NCBI GenBank assembly: GCA_948567375.1
Contig: OX419760.1
Span: 39,494,001-39,558,000, forward strand
Direction: 5' to 3'
Source: Lunularia cruciata
Lineage: Eukaryota; Streptophyta; Marchantiopsida; Lunulariales; Lunulariaceae
DNA: 64,000 nt
Below, one piece after another: positions 45,401 to 58,389 of this stretch (positions are counted from its first letter, which is position 1; the number at the start of each line of letters is the position of its first letter). The notes beneath the pieces are model-generated. The model worked only from the letters and a program-made list of their open reading frames with translations. It searched no databases and was not told the DNA's origin. A program made the translations under genes and the position numbers.

Positions 45401-46650
45401 CCTTTGCAGTTCTTACAACATTAAAAGTTGTACAATCTTTGTCTTTGGACCCTATCCAAATTCAATATGAAGCATGATGTTTACTCAAAGAAATCTCAAG
45501 AAGATCTCTAAAGTCATTCTCCATAGTCCAATAGTAAACAAATAGGGGATCCACTATAGAAGTGAGATCATCCAAAGCAAGCACTTGGGCTTCTTGCTCT
45601 AGAGTGTGGAGTTAAGTGACTTCATGATCATCCATGAGATGAATGGAAAGGGAGAAAGAACTACAAAGGTCCTAAGAAGGAACCCATTCAATTGGACCAA
45701 AGAGCATTGGAAGATGGTGGTAGGACTGGATACAAGACCAATAGGGGCCATAACATTATAGACAAAGTTCATAAACAAGGTGTTGACCAAAGATATCAAG
45801 CCAAGCTTTGTAGAAAATTGCTCTAAGAATAATGGATGGAAGTGGGTAGTTACAAGGACCTAGCCCAAAGAGCAATTGTGGAAGTAGTGATGAAGTTATT
45901 CAAGCCAAAGAGAAAAACCTTATTTTACCTACAATCAAGCGATGTAAAACATGTTGATGAGTTCTCCTTGGTACATGTACTCAAAGAAGATGGCTTGATT
46001 GTGGGTAAAATACGGTTTTTCTCTTTGGCTTGAACAGCTTCATAACCACCTCCACAATTGCTCTTTGGAGAACTACCAAGGAGAACTCATCAACATGTTT
46101 TACTTTCAAGCAAGGATTTTTCATACAAAATTTGAAAAAGATGGTTGAGCTACCTACTGAAACCCATTTGCCATACATTTCTACATGGGGCAAAATCTTT
46201 TATTGAAGGAGGAGCACAAGAAGTTCCCCAATAATTTCCATTTAGCAGAGGACTTTGCCTCACAACCATAAGGTAAACTTTTAATCAAAATGTATTGTGT
46301 AGTAGAGGCAAAGTATGCTAAAAACCAAAGAATTTGGTGGAGGATCACTAAGAAGAAGCGGGCAGCCCCTTAGAAGCCATAAAGACCAACCAAGAATTTG
46401 AGGTCAAATCTACAAAGGATCAGTGTATCATTAAACAAAGGAGAGGCCAAACACTCTAAGGAGGAGGAAGAAGAAGAAATAAAGCAAGGTTCTTTCACCT
46501 TATAAGGATCCACCTCCAAAGTTGAATAAGAAGACCAATACAAGGATGCTTAGTCTACTCCAAACCACAAGCAAAATGCAAGCCAAGAGGAAGAAGTTGA
46601 GATGCAAGGAGAGACATCAGTACTCCCCGAAAAGCTCCTTAACATGTAGT
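42440..46650 (+). repeat. Two diverged tandem copies of an unknown degenerate element
   Basis: Motifs recur in the same order about 2.6-2.75 kb apart: TTTGAATGCACTGCCAC at 42443 and TTTGAATGCACCGCCAC at 45050; then the TGTGGAGAGAG-like leader; then AATAATGGATGGA at 43080 and 45828; then AAGCTGTTTAAGCCAAAGAG at 43120 and a similar string near 45893. Peptides include basic and coiled-coil-like stretches (for example GYFTSQLKGKALIQKYHLVD). No RT or integrase motif is seen. Probably an old transposon-derived block. Confidence 0.55.
45871..46103. repeat. Paired inverted duplications in unusual order
   Basis: Segment a (45871-45919) recurs inverted at 46014-46062, and segment b (45943-45971) recurs inverted at 46074-46103. 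Both segments keep their left-to-right order, so this is not one simple hairpin. Confidence 0.7.
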
Positions 46651-46659
46651 TCTGCAATG

Positions 46660-47484
46660 TAACATCTTGATTGAAAACAATATGGTAATATGCTAATCCA
46701 AGTAAAGATAATTAAGTGCCGTCTAATTAATTCATTGCTTTCAATGGTCAATATGGGTGCAAATATCAATGATACAATGACATTTTAATTTAAACAACGT
46801 ATATCTATTTATTTATGGCATGATGGAAGCAAAAGACTTAATATGTTGAATTTATAATTAATCATGCTTATCCAATAATATAACTGATATTGATATATAT
46901 ATATATAACATAGAGGCTAAAATCTAAAAACTCAACCCCCTTGTAAACACATAAGTTTTTAGTTGTATTCAATTTCAAATGATTCTGTATATTATACTAT
47001 GTAAACTCTTGTAAGACAGGGACCGCTCTGAAGAAAGGGTATAGGGTAGAATTTAAAAGGAAAAATTTGATAAATGCGTTTGGAGTTCTCACTATTTTGA
47101 AATATACCGTGGAAGTTTGTACAATTAAAAAAATATGCCCCTCGTTACTATAAGATGCAACTTCTAAAACGCACCCCATCTAAATCGTTCTTGTATGTAA
47201 CAGTGAACCTAGTGACTCCGATGTTTTGGTTTCGTTTCCTTTTGCATATGGCTAAAGAGCCTCTTAGCTCCAACCAAGAAGTGGGTGTTCAAGAGGAAGA
47301 GCCGGTGAACATCAAAGACAAACCTCACAAAGAAATTTGGCCCAAAGACCAACAAGAAGCTAAGGACCCATAGCCTAAAGTAGAAGTGGAAGTAGAGGAG
47401 GAAGTCAAAGACCTTCCAATGGAAATGTAAGCCAAAGTAGGAGAAGGATTGGCTCAAGAAACTCGAGTGCCTATGAAGATGTAA
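46660..47484. other. AT-rich stretch, no feature supported
   Basis: Contains a short (TA)n run near 46888-46906 and a 72-codon ORF (47155-47373) of Glu/Lys-rich, coiled-coil-like composition similar to the neighbouring decayed repeats. No gene is supported. Confidence 0.4.
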
Positions 47485-47960
47485 TACCATTAGCTAGACA
47501 AACTAGCTGTAGGAGAAAATTGGCTTGGTAATATCTTTAAAGATGTTTTACATGATGGTTTAAATAGATAAGATAGAGGAGTCACCAAAAGAGGACTTCC
47601 ACTAATAGGATATAGGCCAAAAACATAAGAAATTTGAGCCAATTTCAAAGGCCTAAACAAAAGAATTAGCCCTTAAAATGGAATCTTACTCCCTCTAGTG
47701 CTACTTGCTCTCTCCTTTGAGATCTTTCTAACAATACCTCTTCCATGCAATTATGAGCTTCCTATAGAAAGATTCTTAAAAGATTCCTTTTGGTCAAACT
47801 TGTTTAACCAACCAAATAGAACAAAGGATGATATTTCACCAATCTATGTATCTAATCTAAGGGTGTAGCTCCCTCAAAGGTGATCCTCTTTGCTATATAA
47901 TACAAATAGAGTGTTCCTTTTGGGCATCAAAGTTCTTGGGAGTTCCAATTTTGTGTGCTT
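47485..47960 (+). repeat. LTR-like direct repeat, left copy
   Basis: Aligns along its length with 53086-53640. Shared blocks: AATTGGCTTGGTA, CACCAAAAGAG, ACTTCCACTAATA, CCAACCAAATAG, and a TATA-like GCTATATAATA near the 3' end. Same orientation, about 5.6 kb apart, so these may be the LTRs of an ancient element. Confidence 0.5.
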
Positions 47961-49049
47961 CTATCTTTGGGCTGTTATAGAAGGAGTGGGTCAAGTTCAT
48001 CATACAATTTGATGGGAGCAACATTACAATTGATGGAGCTTCTACAACCAAAGCCTCAAGCAATATATCCCAATGTGAAGGATTACATGACCTTGATTCA
48101 CAAGCTTCACAAAGTAATCTGCACTTGGAATACCAAGGAAGAACAATCAAAAGAAGTGATAGCCAAGATCCAAAATTTGTACAAAGAAGAGGCAAAGGGG
48201 TAAATGCCTTTTTCCAAGAGGATTTTAAGCTAAAGAGGCCAAATTCCTCCCTTGCAATAGGTCAAAGCTAGAGAGAAGAAGAAAACAAGAAGTTGTCAAG
48301 GAATTAGGGGCAAAATTTGATTCAAGCAAAAGCAAAAATAGCTTGGGTACAAAAATCAATTTAAGGCTAAAGAAAAAGAAGTGGTGGGTATTTGTGGTGG
48401 ATTGGAGACTTCCAAGATTCAAGTAGTAACATTGGAGTTGTATATGTCCAATTATTGCAAAGAGGTGGCCACTTAATTGGAACACTTGACCAAAAAACTA
48501 AAGAAAGAGAAAGAAAGGAAGGAGTCGGATGAATCTAAAATGCTAGAAGAAATAAGGAAGAAGCAAAGACTATTATCTTAGGACTTGGAGGTGGAAAAGA
48601 AAAAGGCAACCCAAAAGATGAAAGAGGCCAAAGACCACTTTGTAGGCATGTTGGAGGAAGTAGTACAAGGGAGGCAATAAAGGTAAAGCATTACAAACTT
48701 AAGTTGTAGGTCCAAAAGTTAGAAAGGAAGACCTACAAATAAGAGAAGATGGATCATTTAGCCATAAGGCTTAGGCAGCACTTGTATAGGAAGTTCATAT
48801 AAACTTGTGATACTTATTAATTAAATTGTACTATTAGAGGAAAGAAAGAGGCCATAAAGGGGGCATTGGTAGTGGGTTTTGGATTATAGATCTTTATTTG
48901 GAGTCATGCTACAAAAGTATTATAGCCGGTCTATAACCTAGTGAAATCTTATTGGCTGCCTTGGAGTTTCCTCTAAGATAGCCAAATATAGAGAGTATAC
49001 CAAACTCTTCTTTAAGACTTTCAAGGGTGACGGTAATTCATTGCAATAG

Positions 49050-51000
49050 AAACTTTAGGCCAAACTAATTTTATTAAATGAATGTTCTTTGTAGTTGTAT
49101 AACATTTGGAGTAATAATTTATTTAAAGATCTTTGTAGTTGTAGATACCTTGGAGAGGAATGCTTTAGAGTTTTATAGATCTTTGTGGTTGTACATACCT
49201 TTGGGTTGTAAGCTTGAACAAGTGTTATTTCAAAATTATCTTCAAGGAAGATCTAACACCTTCCTTGACATGTGTAAGGCACTTAATTAACCGTCATATG
49301 ATTATGATAAGATAGGATTAGAACCTTAAGTATGTGATATAGGTAGAAATAGAATATTTCTAAAAATCCACTTAACCATTGGATCACTTTGGGGCAAAGC
49401 ATAAATTTACTTAAGGCTTCGGCCCAAAATTTTTGGGTTTACTTTATACAATCAAAAGTTCAATAAAAATATACTCTATTTTCTTTGTCATTATAATTAC
49501 TTCATTTTGAGTATCGGTGAATACTTGTGTTTAATAGTGGTAAGGAATTTCATAGTAGGATCACAAGTGCTAGAATGTAGGGAGAAATGTTCATGTTTGA
49601 CCAAAATGTGTGATTTTTGAGGGAGCCAAAGGAGCAAATAAATGCATTGAGGACTCAAGCCTGATTTGGAGCATTGAGAGTACCATAGAATCACAAGGCA
49701 AAGATATTTGGCCAATGAAAAGATGCCTCTAGAGTTGTACCTTTGGAGAAGGGTAGTATGCAACCTTTAGAGTCAAAGTCTTTGGAGTAAAAGGGTCTTT
49801 GGAATGATGTGAATCTTCACCTTCATGATCAATTTGGAACCAACTTGTAGTGAAAGTGATCTTCCATTTTCCCTTTTTCATAGTGTACCACAAGGGATAA
49901 AATTACACTCTTCTAAGAGGTTAAATAGGAAATAATACACAAACTAAAACTTAGTGATACTTCCTTTCACTACTTGTCATTTCCAACTTGTATCATTGAA
50001 GGAGAAAACTATTCTTACCAATTTTACTAGCATTTTATTGATATTGAGTCACCACTAGAAGTTCATCAAGACATGTGATCATTTAACCTTATAAATAGCT
50101 TATTACAAGGAGATGATTGATGCATTGCTTAAACTCCTTAAGGGCAAAGGTTGCCTTTGTAGTAGAACTTTAGGTTAAAGACAAAGAAGTTCTGCTACAT
50201 TTTATAATCTTCAAAGTAGGAAGCAATTCAAAGACCTCTGTAGTTTAACTGCCTTTTTATATGTACCCTTTGGAGTGGTAGGACTAAAGGGTTATAATTG
50301 TAAATTGTCTTTGGAGAAGAATTGATACCTTCCTTGACACGTGTAAGAAGTGCCTACATGTGATTAGGATAAGATAGGACAAGAATCAAGATGAAGATGT
50401 AGATGTAAGCATCAGACCTCTAGTAGAGAACTTCCATTGTTAGATCTATTTAGGATTGAGTAGGAGTAGGTATTTGAAGCTTAAGCCCAATGTAAATTGA
50501 GTACATTCTTTTCTAGTCTAAGTTTGGTGAAAAGAGCTCTAAGTTCTTTGTCACTATTTGCTTGTATCTTGAGAATTGAATATCTTCATTGAGTAATGAT
50601 GAGGAACTTTGCAATAGGAACACAATTGTTGGAGTTAAAAAGAGAAATTTGTGCTTTATAAGAATGTGTGATTTTTAAGGGATCTAAAGGAGCAATGCAA
50701 TGGCTTGACTAATCAAGATTGAGCTGTAGGGTTAAAAGTACCACAAAATCAAAAGGCAAAGATATTTGGTTGATTGAAAGACACCTTTGGAGTTATGCCT
50801 TTTGGGCAAGGGTAGCATTCAACCTTCAAAGTTGAAGTCTTCAAGGGAAGTGTCCTTTGGGGTTGAGTGAGCCATCATCTTCAAGAATCAGTTTGACCTA
50901 ATTTATAGTGAAAGTGATCTTTTAGTCTTCACTTTGTCATAGTGCATCATAAGGGGTGACTCTACCCTCTTTTGGTCAAGAAGTGGTTCCTACCCAGAGG
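49050..51000 (+). repeat. Tandem duplication, about 1.07 kb unit, diverged
   Basis: Shared order: CCTTCCTTGACATGTGTAAG (49259) and CCTTCCTTGACACGTGTAAG (50329); GATAAGATAGGA; AATGTGTGATTTTTGAGGGA (49605) and AATGTGTGATTTTTAAGGGA (50663); then AAAGATATTTGG. Both units are non-coding as read. Confidence 0.6.
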
Positions 51001-52368
51001 TTAAATATGTAATAATAAATGAATTGCAAGATAGCGAGACTTCTCTTCAATTCTCGTCATGTCCAATCCATATTCTTGAGGGAATGACCTATCATTTACC
51101 ATTGCAGTATGTTGTGGTTGATAGTGGGTTATCACAATGAACCCATATTTGTTCTTAGCTTTGATTGTAAGAAAAATCCAATATGATTGAGAGTTGTAAT
51201 CACCAGAATTAGTCTCCAAATTTTGATCTTTGAACAATAATACATTACCAAAGCTAACTTTACAATTATGAAGAAAAATTCTTGAAAGTTGAAGGAACCA
51301 TTAGAACTTGTTGCGATCCAATAATGAGATAAACAAATTGTGCTATTTTTTAATACAAATATATCTATATAAAATAAAATTTGGATGTTATGATGTATTT
51401 GTCTCTTACTTAAACCATTACAAAACTCAAGATTTTATGACTATTTCTAACCAAAGTATAATTTTAGTATAATCTAAGTATCATTTTATAAAAAATTAAA
51501 TTATTAATATGCATTAATTTATTTTTATGTTCTTGGAAATATTCCAGATATATGCAAAAAATTAATATTATTCTTTGAGATCAAAATTTTAATCAAATAA
51601 CATTAACCAACTATTCAAACTTGTTTTTATCCTCAAGTCAACTTCTTCCGTATGCCTTTTATGTGTTGGATATTTATATCAAAATTTTTGATCAAGTCAA
51701 GTATATTTTAAGAAAAGATGCTTCTTAACCTACTTCATAGTCAAATGTAAATTTGAAACAAATTCCTTTTGAGTAAATCATAACATTAATCTAAGATATA
51801 AAACCAATCTTACATTAGTTTGATAACATTTAAATAATCCACACTTTCTAAGGATATCATTAATACTACACAAATAAAAAAAAATATAAGAAAAATTTTA
51901 GTATATGTACTTGTTGCAAATGGGTGTTGCATTTGAGTTGACACAAACAAACCAATGGGGGTTTCAATCCTTAACTTGATGGATTTCTACAAGTGTTGTA
52001 GGTTTTTCTATAATACTTGAAAAAAATCTATGGGTGATGAAAGCCTCCAGAGTATTCAGTTCTTAAAATTATCCAATTATCTTCTAAACTCAATTAGAGA
52101 GAGGATTATGGGAACTATTAAATAAGGAGGGGGGGATTTTAAAAAACCACTTTTTTACATTCTATAATGATTTTGTAGTTTTGCATTATTGTAGGTGTAG
52201 AAATGGTTTACAATAGGTTTGGGAGGTGTACAAAAATGGTGGTATGGGGTTTGTGACCATAAATTCTATGGAAAAAAGGTTGCCCCCCTTAATTTTTAGG
52301 TGGGTTCAAGGGTCTTCTATAACTCTTAATTAGCAATTGTAAATCTTAATGAGATCAAAATATGATAT

Positions 52369-52419
52369 AGAAATGCCAAACCCAACATCCTATACTAGGA
52401 TGTTGGGTTTGGCATTTCT
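52369..52419. repeat. Perfect hairpin, 24-nt arms, 3-nt loop
   Basis: Left arm AGAAATGCCAAACCCAACAT then CCTA, loop TAC, and an exact complementary right arm. Confidence 0.85.
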
Positions 52420-53085
52420 TGATAGATGTCAAACCAAAGTTGAACATGCTAGTCCTTAGTCAATTCAAATTGTCTATTGCATAAAAGCATCAAGCTTTTA
52501 GACCTACAAGTAGAAAATAGTCTCATGAGAACCTTGGAGGATAGGGAAGGGTGGGTGGCAGGTTATCATTTTGATTGATTAGGTAGGATAATCATACCTC
52601 AACTTAGTGCACATAGCACATTGTAGAAACAAATTAAAAGGTATGTGTGTACTCTAATGAAGGAAGAAAAAAAGATGTAGAAGATGAGTTTGCCTAGTTT
52701 GATTTTATGGATCTATGGGATTCTAACTATAGTGATTTAGAGGAATCCAACATAAAAGATATTGATGACATGGGAAGACTTAGTGATGGGAGTTTATACA
52801 CACCAAGCATTATTTGTTTGAGAAAAATTCCATAGGTCTTTGTATTGAGTTTGCACCCAAATATGTTCATGCTCTCAATCCACTTGCCTTCAAAAAATTA
52901 ACAAGGATGGACTTAAATTCTTTCTCTACTTTTGTGGATCTACTTAAAGACCATGAAGTTTTCTACAAGAAAGAGGATAGAAGAGGAAATACACATATTT
53001 GGTTACAAGTTACTCCACGCATTGGACAAGTTTGATCGCAATGGAAATGGTGCTTATATGGTAAGAGGTATGCATCTATGGAGTA

Positions 53086-53640
53086 TTGTAATACAATTAG
53101 CTAGATAGATTATCTAGAGGTGGAAATTGGCTTGGTATATCTTTAGTGATGTTATAAATGATCAAAATAGATAGGATAGAAGTATCACCAAAAGAGTACT
53201 TCCACTAATAGAGCAAAGGCTAAAAACACCATGAAAACTTTAGAGCAAATTTTTTAGGCCTAAAAAATGAATTAGGCCTTTAAGAATAGTATATCCTCCC
53301 CTCCAAGGAGAAGGCATCACTTTCTGGCCTTGTTTGTCTTGTCAAGGGCTTTCCAACAATACCTCACCCATGCTATTGTGAACTTCCTATTGGAAGATTC
53401 CCTTTGTTCAAACTTGTTTGACCAACCAAATAGGACAAGGATCACATGTCATCAATCCATGCAACTAATCTAAGCGTGGAGCTCATTGACATGTCACCAT
53501 TCTATGTCTTTGATTGAAAGATGTAGCTCCTTTTGAATGGATCTTCTTTGCTATATAATAAATACAATGTTCTCCTTTGGGGCTTTAGAGTATTGAGGAA
53601 TGAAACCTTGTGTTTCTCATGAGTTTTCTCTTGTCCTTAG
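53086..53640 (+). repeat. LTR-like direct repeat, right copy
   Basis: Partner of 47485-47960, with a TATA-like GCTATATAATAAATAC near 53551. It contains about 80 extra bases relative to the left copy. Ends are not clean TG/CA, as expected if old. Confidence 0.5.
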
Positions 53641-56149
53641 AACATTACAAGTATTAGTGCAGGTCTTGACAGCCTTATTTATTGACAAGGTTATCACCTC
53701 CATTTTTTCAATTTTGGGGAAAGAAGTGCAATAGCCTAGGATAGAGGAGAGGGCTAGGATTTCTTAGTCTTTGCTTAAAATTAGTTTCATGGATGTGTAT
53801 GATTAGTTGATGGTACTCTTTTTCCTTTGGCATAGAGGTCCATTGTTGATGTAGAAATCTATTACAATATGAAAGAATCATACTCAATCAATGGGCAAGT
53901 TGTGTGTGATGACAAAAGAAGGATTATACACTTTTCTAAAGGTAAATGTCTAATGAGAATGTTTTTCTAAGCTCAATCTTATAAAGAAAAGTTGAAGCTT
54001 TTCTCATTAGAGTGTTCTTTATGTGTATTTTGGTGGTACAAGGTTATCTTTTCTCATTAGAATGTTTGTTATGTGTGTTTTGGTGGTAAAAGGATGCTTG
54101 GATCATATCATGATATAACATGCTTGAAAAAAATCCCCTTATGGTCAGATTGACATCATAGAGGTCCATGTAGCTACTTTGAGTTCCATCAATACTTGTT
54201 GGGTGATTCAGGTTATGTTTTGATGACTCACTTGGTTCACCTCTTCAAGCAAAAACAAACTCAAGATAAAAGGGGTTTCAATCACTATGTAGCTCAAACT
54301 AGAGTATTGAATGTAAATTATTTTGGCATTTTGAAGCTTAGGTAGCATTCCTTGCAAGAGATCAAAGTATGGTTGAACAATAGAAGGAGGAATTCATAGT
54401 TGTGGTAATAGACTAGCACATGCATCTTGAATAATTATTTGATAAACAAAAATGACTTGTGGGAGGAGCTAGATAAACTAGCTTGTGGGAAGAGCTTGAT
54501 AAACTAGATCATCTATTATGGAAACCTATCTTACTTTCCACTATGAACCAGGTGGATTTTTTTTTCACAATAATGTAATAAAAAACAAATTCTTCACAAG
54601 TTTGCTTTTGCTTCTCCACTAGGTGGCTCACTGATATGCTATGTGAAGTGGTGGCTAAAGTATTGCATGTTACAAGTATGAAGTATATGACCCTTTGAGA
54701 ATTTGGTATTTTATTCTTGCTTTGTGGCCTCTTGCTTAGATTTCTTATCAACCTTAGATTATAGTTTGTTTTGCTGTTTGCTTATTACAACAAACTTGTC
54801 AACTATTTGTAGAGCTTCTATCAAACAGTATCATATCCTCCTAGAAAGAATCTCAAAACAAGGTAAGGTGTCCTTTTGTTCCTCAATCATCCATTAGAAA
54901 TCCAATGGCGGTCCAAGCAATCTGACTGATGACAAAGCAAGAGAATTGAAACTAAAAACAAGGACCTGAATATGAAAATCTAAATGCCTTAAATATCTTT
55001 CAATTGGAAATTAAAGTCAGTTCATATATCACAATTATTGGACTTCATGGTTGGTAACATTAGTTTGAATTCAATACGCCATGCTCAATAAGAATGATAG
55101 GACTTGGTAAGATCCACAACGCATCTTCACCAATTATGATGCATCTCAAACTTGGTTTGGAGCATCACTCTAGCAAACATTGCAAGAAATTGGGCAAAGT
55201 AACCAGGAACATTGTATTGCTGATTTTGTGATTGACAAGTACAAGATGGTATCATTGCTTTTTGAAGTACAAGACCTGCTCAATTTTAGAGAGAAAATCT
55301 TAGCAAATTTTATTTAATGTTTTCTATATAGTATCTATAGTTTCAAAGCTCCAATAGACAAATATTGAAAATCTAACCAGACTTATTCTATGCGGTATAG
55401 TAGGTTGCATTGTGGAGGACTTCATTGCTACCATTAAAGATGCCTTGGATGAGTAAACTGATATCCACCAAGACAAAATTGATTGCTAACAATAAGGAAA
55501 ACTACAATTCATAACAGATGAAGATGTGAACATTATCAATTGTTAACTCAAAATGATCTTGTAAAGTGGCCAAAATTTTAGGATGAGCACGTCCTTGATC
55601 ACTATTTTGTAAAGTGATCATGCTCCATATCCACACCTTATGATCCACTCAAGTAGTGCCATCAACTAAAATGTCCAAGGAGACAATTTGAAGGCCAACA
55701 TGGCACAACCAATCTAACTTTTCTACAATCAGTTAGGACCACAATTTATCCTTGTTGTGAAAAATTAATTGTATCAAAAAACCATCATCACAATTTTTAA
55801 ACAAGAGTTTAACATTGCAAGAATCATCAATATGCACTACTCTTGATATATAGCAACAACCAAAGCTCAAAATGTATTTTTGAATCAAGAGAATTCCTTG
55901 ACCATCATTGAAAAAAACATCTCATTGTTGAGATAAAGGATTCATAGAAGGAGAAATAATCCATCCTTATAAGCCTAAAAAAGGTGGTTGTGTACATTGT
56001 GAAATTGAGCAGACATTAATAGTTCCTTTTCAGAGAATTATGGTGAGCTTATAACACCAAATTATCTCAAGGAAAATTCTAGATGAAGATCAAATATTTT
56101 AACCTATATGGTGTAATATTCCCAATTGAGGATTCTAACACTTAGGGCA
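53641..56149. other. Decayed repeat-derived sequence, no gene supported
   Basis: Only short ORFs. Around 54.9-55.3 kb the sequence vaguely resembles a gag reading (a Trp-rich, multiply interrupted frame), but no motif is firm. Confidence 0.35.
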
Positions 56150-57450
56150 TTCATTGTTCACCTAGAGAAACTTCCCAATTAGCATGTGGAAGAAAGAGCA
56201 AGTTCATTTACATTTGAAAAGGAGTGAGGATTGATAAATTTAATTTTAGCATAAACCTATACTCCACTTACAAGAAGAAAATTGAAAAAAAAACAAAAGT
56301 GGTGAAAACATCTACTTGTCAAGTTGGCAATATTTATTGAAGTAGTGAAATTGTGGGTAGATGAGAAGAAGTACTACAACTACAATTCCAACTCATGCCA
56401 AAGTACATGTATGCATATGAACAAAGTAATTGGAACTACAAGTATAGAATGAAAACATTGGGTAGAACATGAGTTGAAAGTTGGAAATATGTAAGCTAGA
56501 ACTTATTTGGAACTCAATGAGCTCAAAGAAAATCAAGTTCTTATCTTGTTCTTCTAAAGAGATTGCCTTTGCTATTACTTGTGGCTTATGATGTTGACAC
56601 TTGGTGGTTTGTAACAAAGACACTTGGCAAAATCACCTAAGCATCCAATTAGATAGCAAAAGGAAATCAAACTCTTTACCAAATTACTTGTAGTTGAAGA
56701 GCTAGGTAATCTATGAGACATAGAAAATAAGAAGACATAAAAAAATAAAAAATTTAGCAAAAGTGCCAAAGTCTATGATTCTCTAGACAATTCCTCTTTT
56801 ATCGGATTTAGGCAAGAGCCAAGAATGCAAAAGAAATGAAGAGAAGACCCACCTTTGTTCCTAAAGATCAAGCTACATGGATTTTGGGAAGAAAGAGAAG
56901 TGGTGGAAAATGTCACTACCTTTTTATCTCTTGGATGTGATAGCATTGAAAAAATAGCAAGGAAGATTAGTTATATATGTTTGAAGCCCTAATGGAATCC
57001 AAGAAGGTAGCAAGCATTGGGAGGTTCATGTTGGAGCAGTGATGGTCCAAGAAGAGAGAATCATAGCTTGAGTGTACAATCATGTAGAAGCCAGTTCATT
57101 GACTTTTGAAAAGGAGCAAGGACCTAAATGTGATTTCAACTAAATGTAATTTGAACATAAACATGTACCCCGCTCACAAGAAGAAAATTGATAGAAAATA
57201 ATAATGGTGAGAACATATACAAAAAACATCTATTGGTCAGTTTGCCAAAACATATATGCTAATGTAGTGAGATCTTGAGTAGACAAGAAGAAGTACTACA
57301 ACTACAATTCCAACTTATGCAAAATTACATGTTTGCTTAGGAACAAAGTAAGCGGGAACTTCAAGTATAGATTGGAAACATTGAGTAAAACATGAGTTGG
57401 AAGCTAGAAGCATGCAAGCTAGAACTTGTTTTGAACCTACAACAATTGGA
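56150..57450 (+). repeat. Direct duplication, about 0.9 kb spacing
   Basis: Blocks AGAAGAAGTACTACAACTAC (56369 and 57287) and ACAAGAAGAAAATTGA (about 56270 and 57177), with surrounding sequence, align in order; the second copy is diverged. Function unknown. Confidence 0.55.
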
Positions 57451-58389
57451 CCGGCTATGCACAAAGAAAACTAGAGTGGGTTGGGCATCTCATAACTGAT
57501 ATTTTGTGATTGAAATTCTGCTTCAAGTGGGCTATGCATCTCATAATTGACAATTTATGACTAAAATTTTTCTTTGAGTCAATGTTGGCCAGATTCAATT
57601 CCATCTTCTCTTGATAGCACTTGGAGAAGTTGATTTACTAATTACACTTATAGCAAAGCAATCAAGTAGTCTAGTTTCTTGAATGTTGCATGCTAATTCA
57701 CAAATTCATTTATATCCGCATTTTTGTGGTATGCAAGCCTTTGGTTATATAATACACAAAGGAAAACCCATGAAAAAAAACATTACATGCTTGATCTCAC
57801 AAGCATAAAGAATTTGACACACAAAGCATAAACAATGTGACATTATGACAATTTCAATGTATTATTCTGGTTTAAAGGTTTACACATTAGGAGAAATGTT
57901 ATCTCCCCTTGCACTTGAAGTCTTGATATTGCCCATTGTACCTACACCTACCATGGGATTGTTACTCCACACATCATCATTGGCATGACTGCATCCTACC
58001 TCCAAATAGGTGCTTATGAAATTTTTGATATCTTCAAAGGTTAATTTGCCATTTTTGCTCATTCTAGAGTCATATTCTACACACATTTTGATTTTGCCTC
58101 CACGCTTTCAATCTGTTCTTTTCAGATTTTTATTTTATCTTTTTTGCTCTCCTCATATTCTTGGCTTCAACTTTCAAGTGCTAAGCTTCTACTTTCAACT
58201 TCTTTGTCTCTTTCTCTAGTTTTGCTTTGATTCTCTTTACTTCTACTTGAGCTTTTTTGTTTTTACCTTGAGCTTCTTGGCTTCATGATTCAAGTGCATT
58301 TTCTCAATCTTGTTAAATTTCATTACATTTATCTCAATCATTCTCAAATTTTTGTCATGAAATTTACAACGCCAAAATTAGTTTGCTTG
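57451..58389. other. Spacer before the second methyltransferase-type element
   Basis: AT-rich. A 68-codon minus-strand ORF (57880-58086) is not recognised. No gene is supported. Confidence 0.35.

Larger units (their letters stand above)
47961..53085. other. Degenerate interior between the LTR-like repeats
   Basis: No intact ORF. Coding-like shreds rich in Lys/Glu (near 48.0-48.7 kb) are followed by two diverged copies of a roughly 1.07 kb unit (see 49050-51000), then very AT-rich sequence (51.3-51.9 kb). No RT or integrase motif is seen. Confidence 0.4.

Noticed and set aside
53641-58389. Additional genes in the 53-58 kb AT-rich block
   Set aside because: Only short ORFs, no splice-consistent exons, and internal diverged duplications indicate old repeats.
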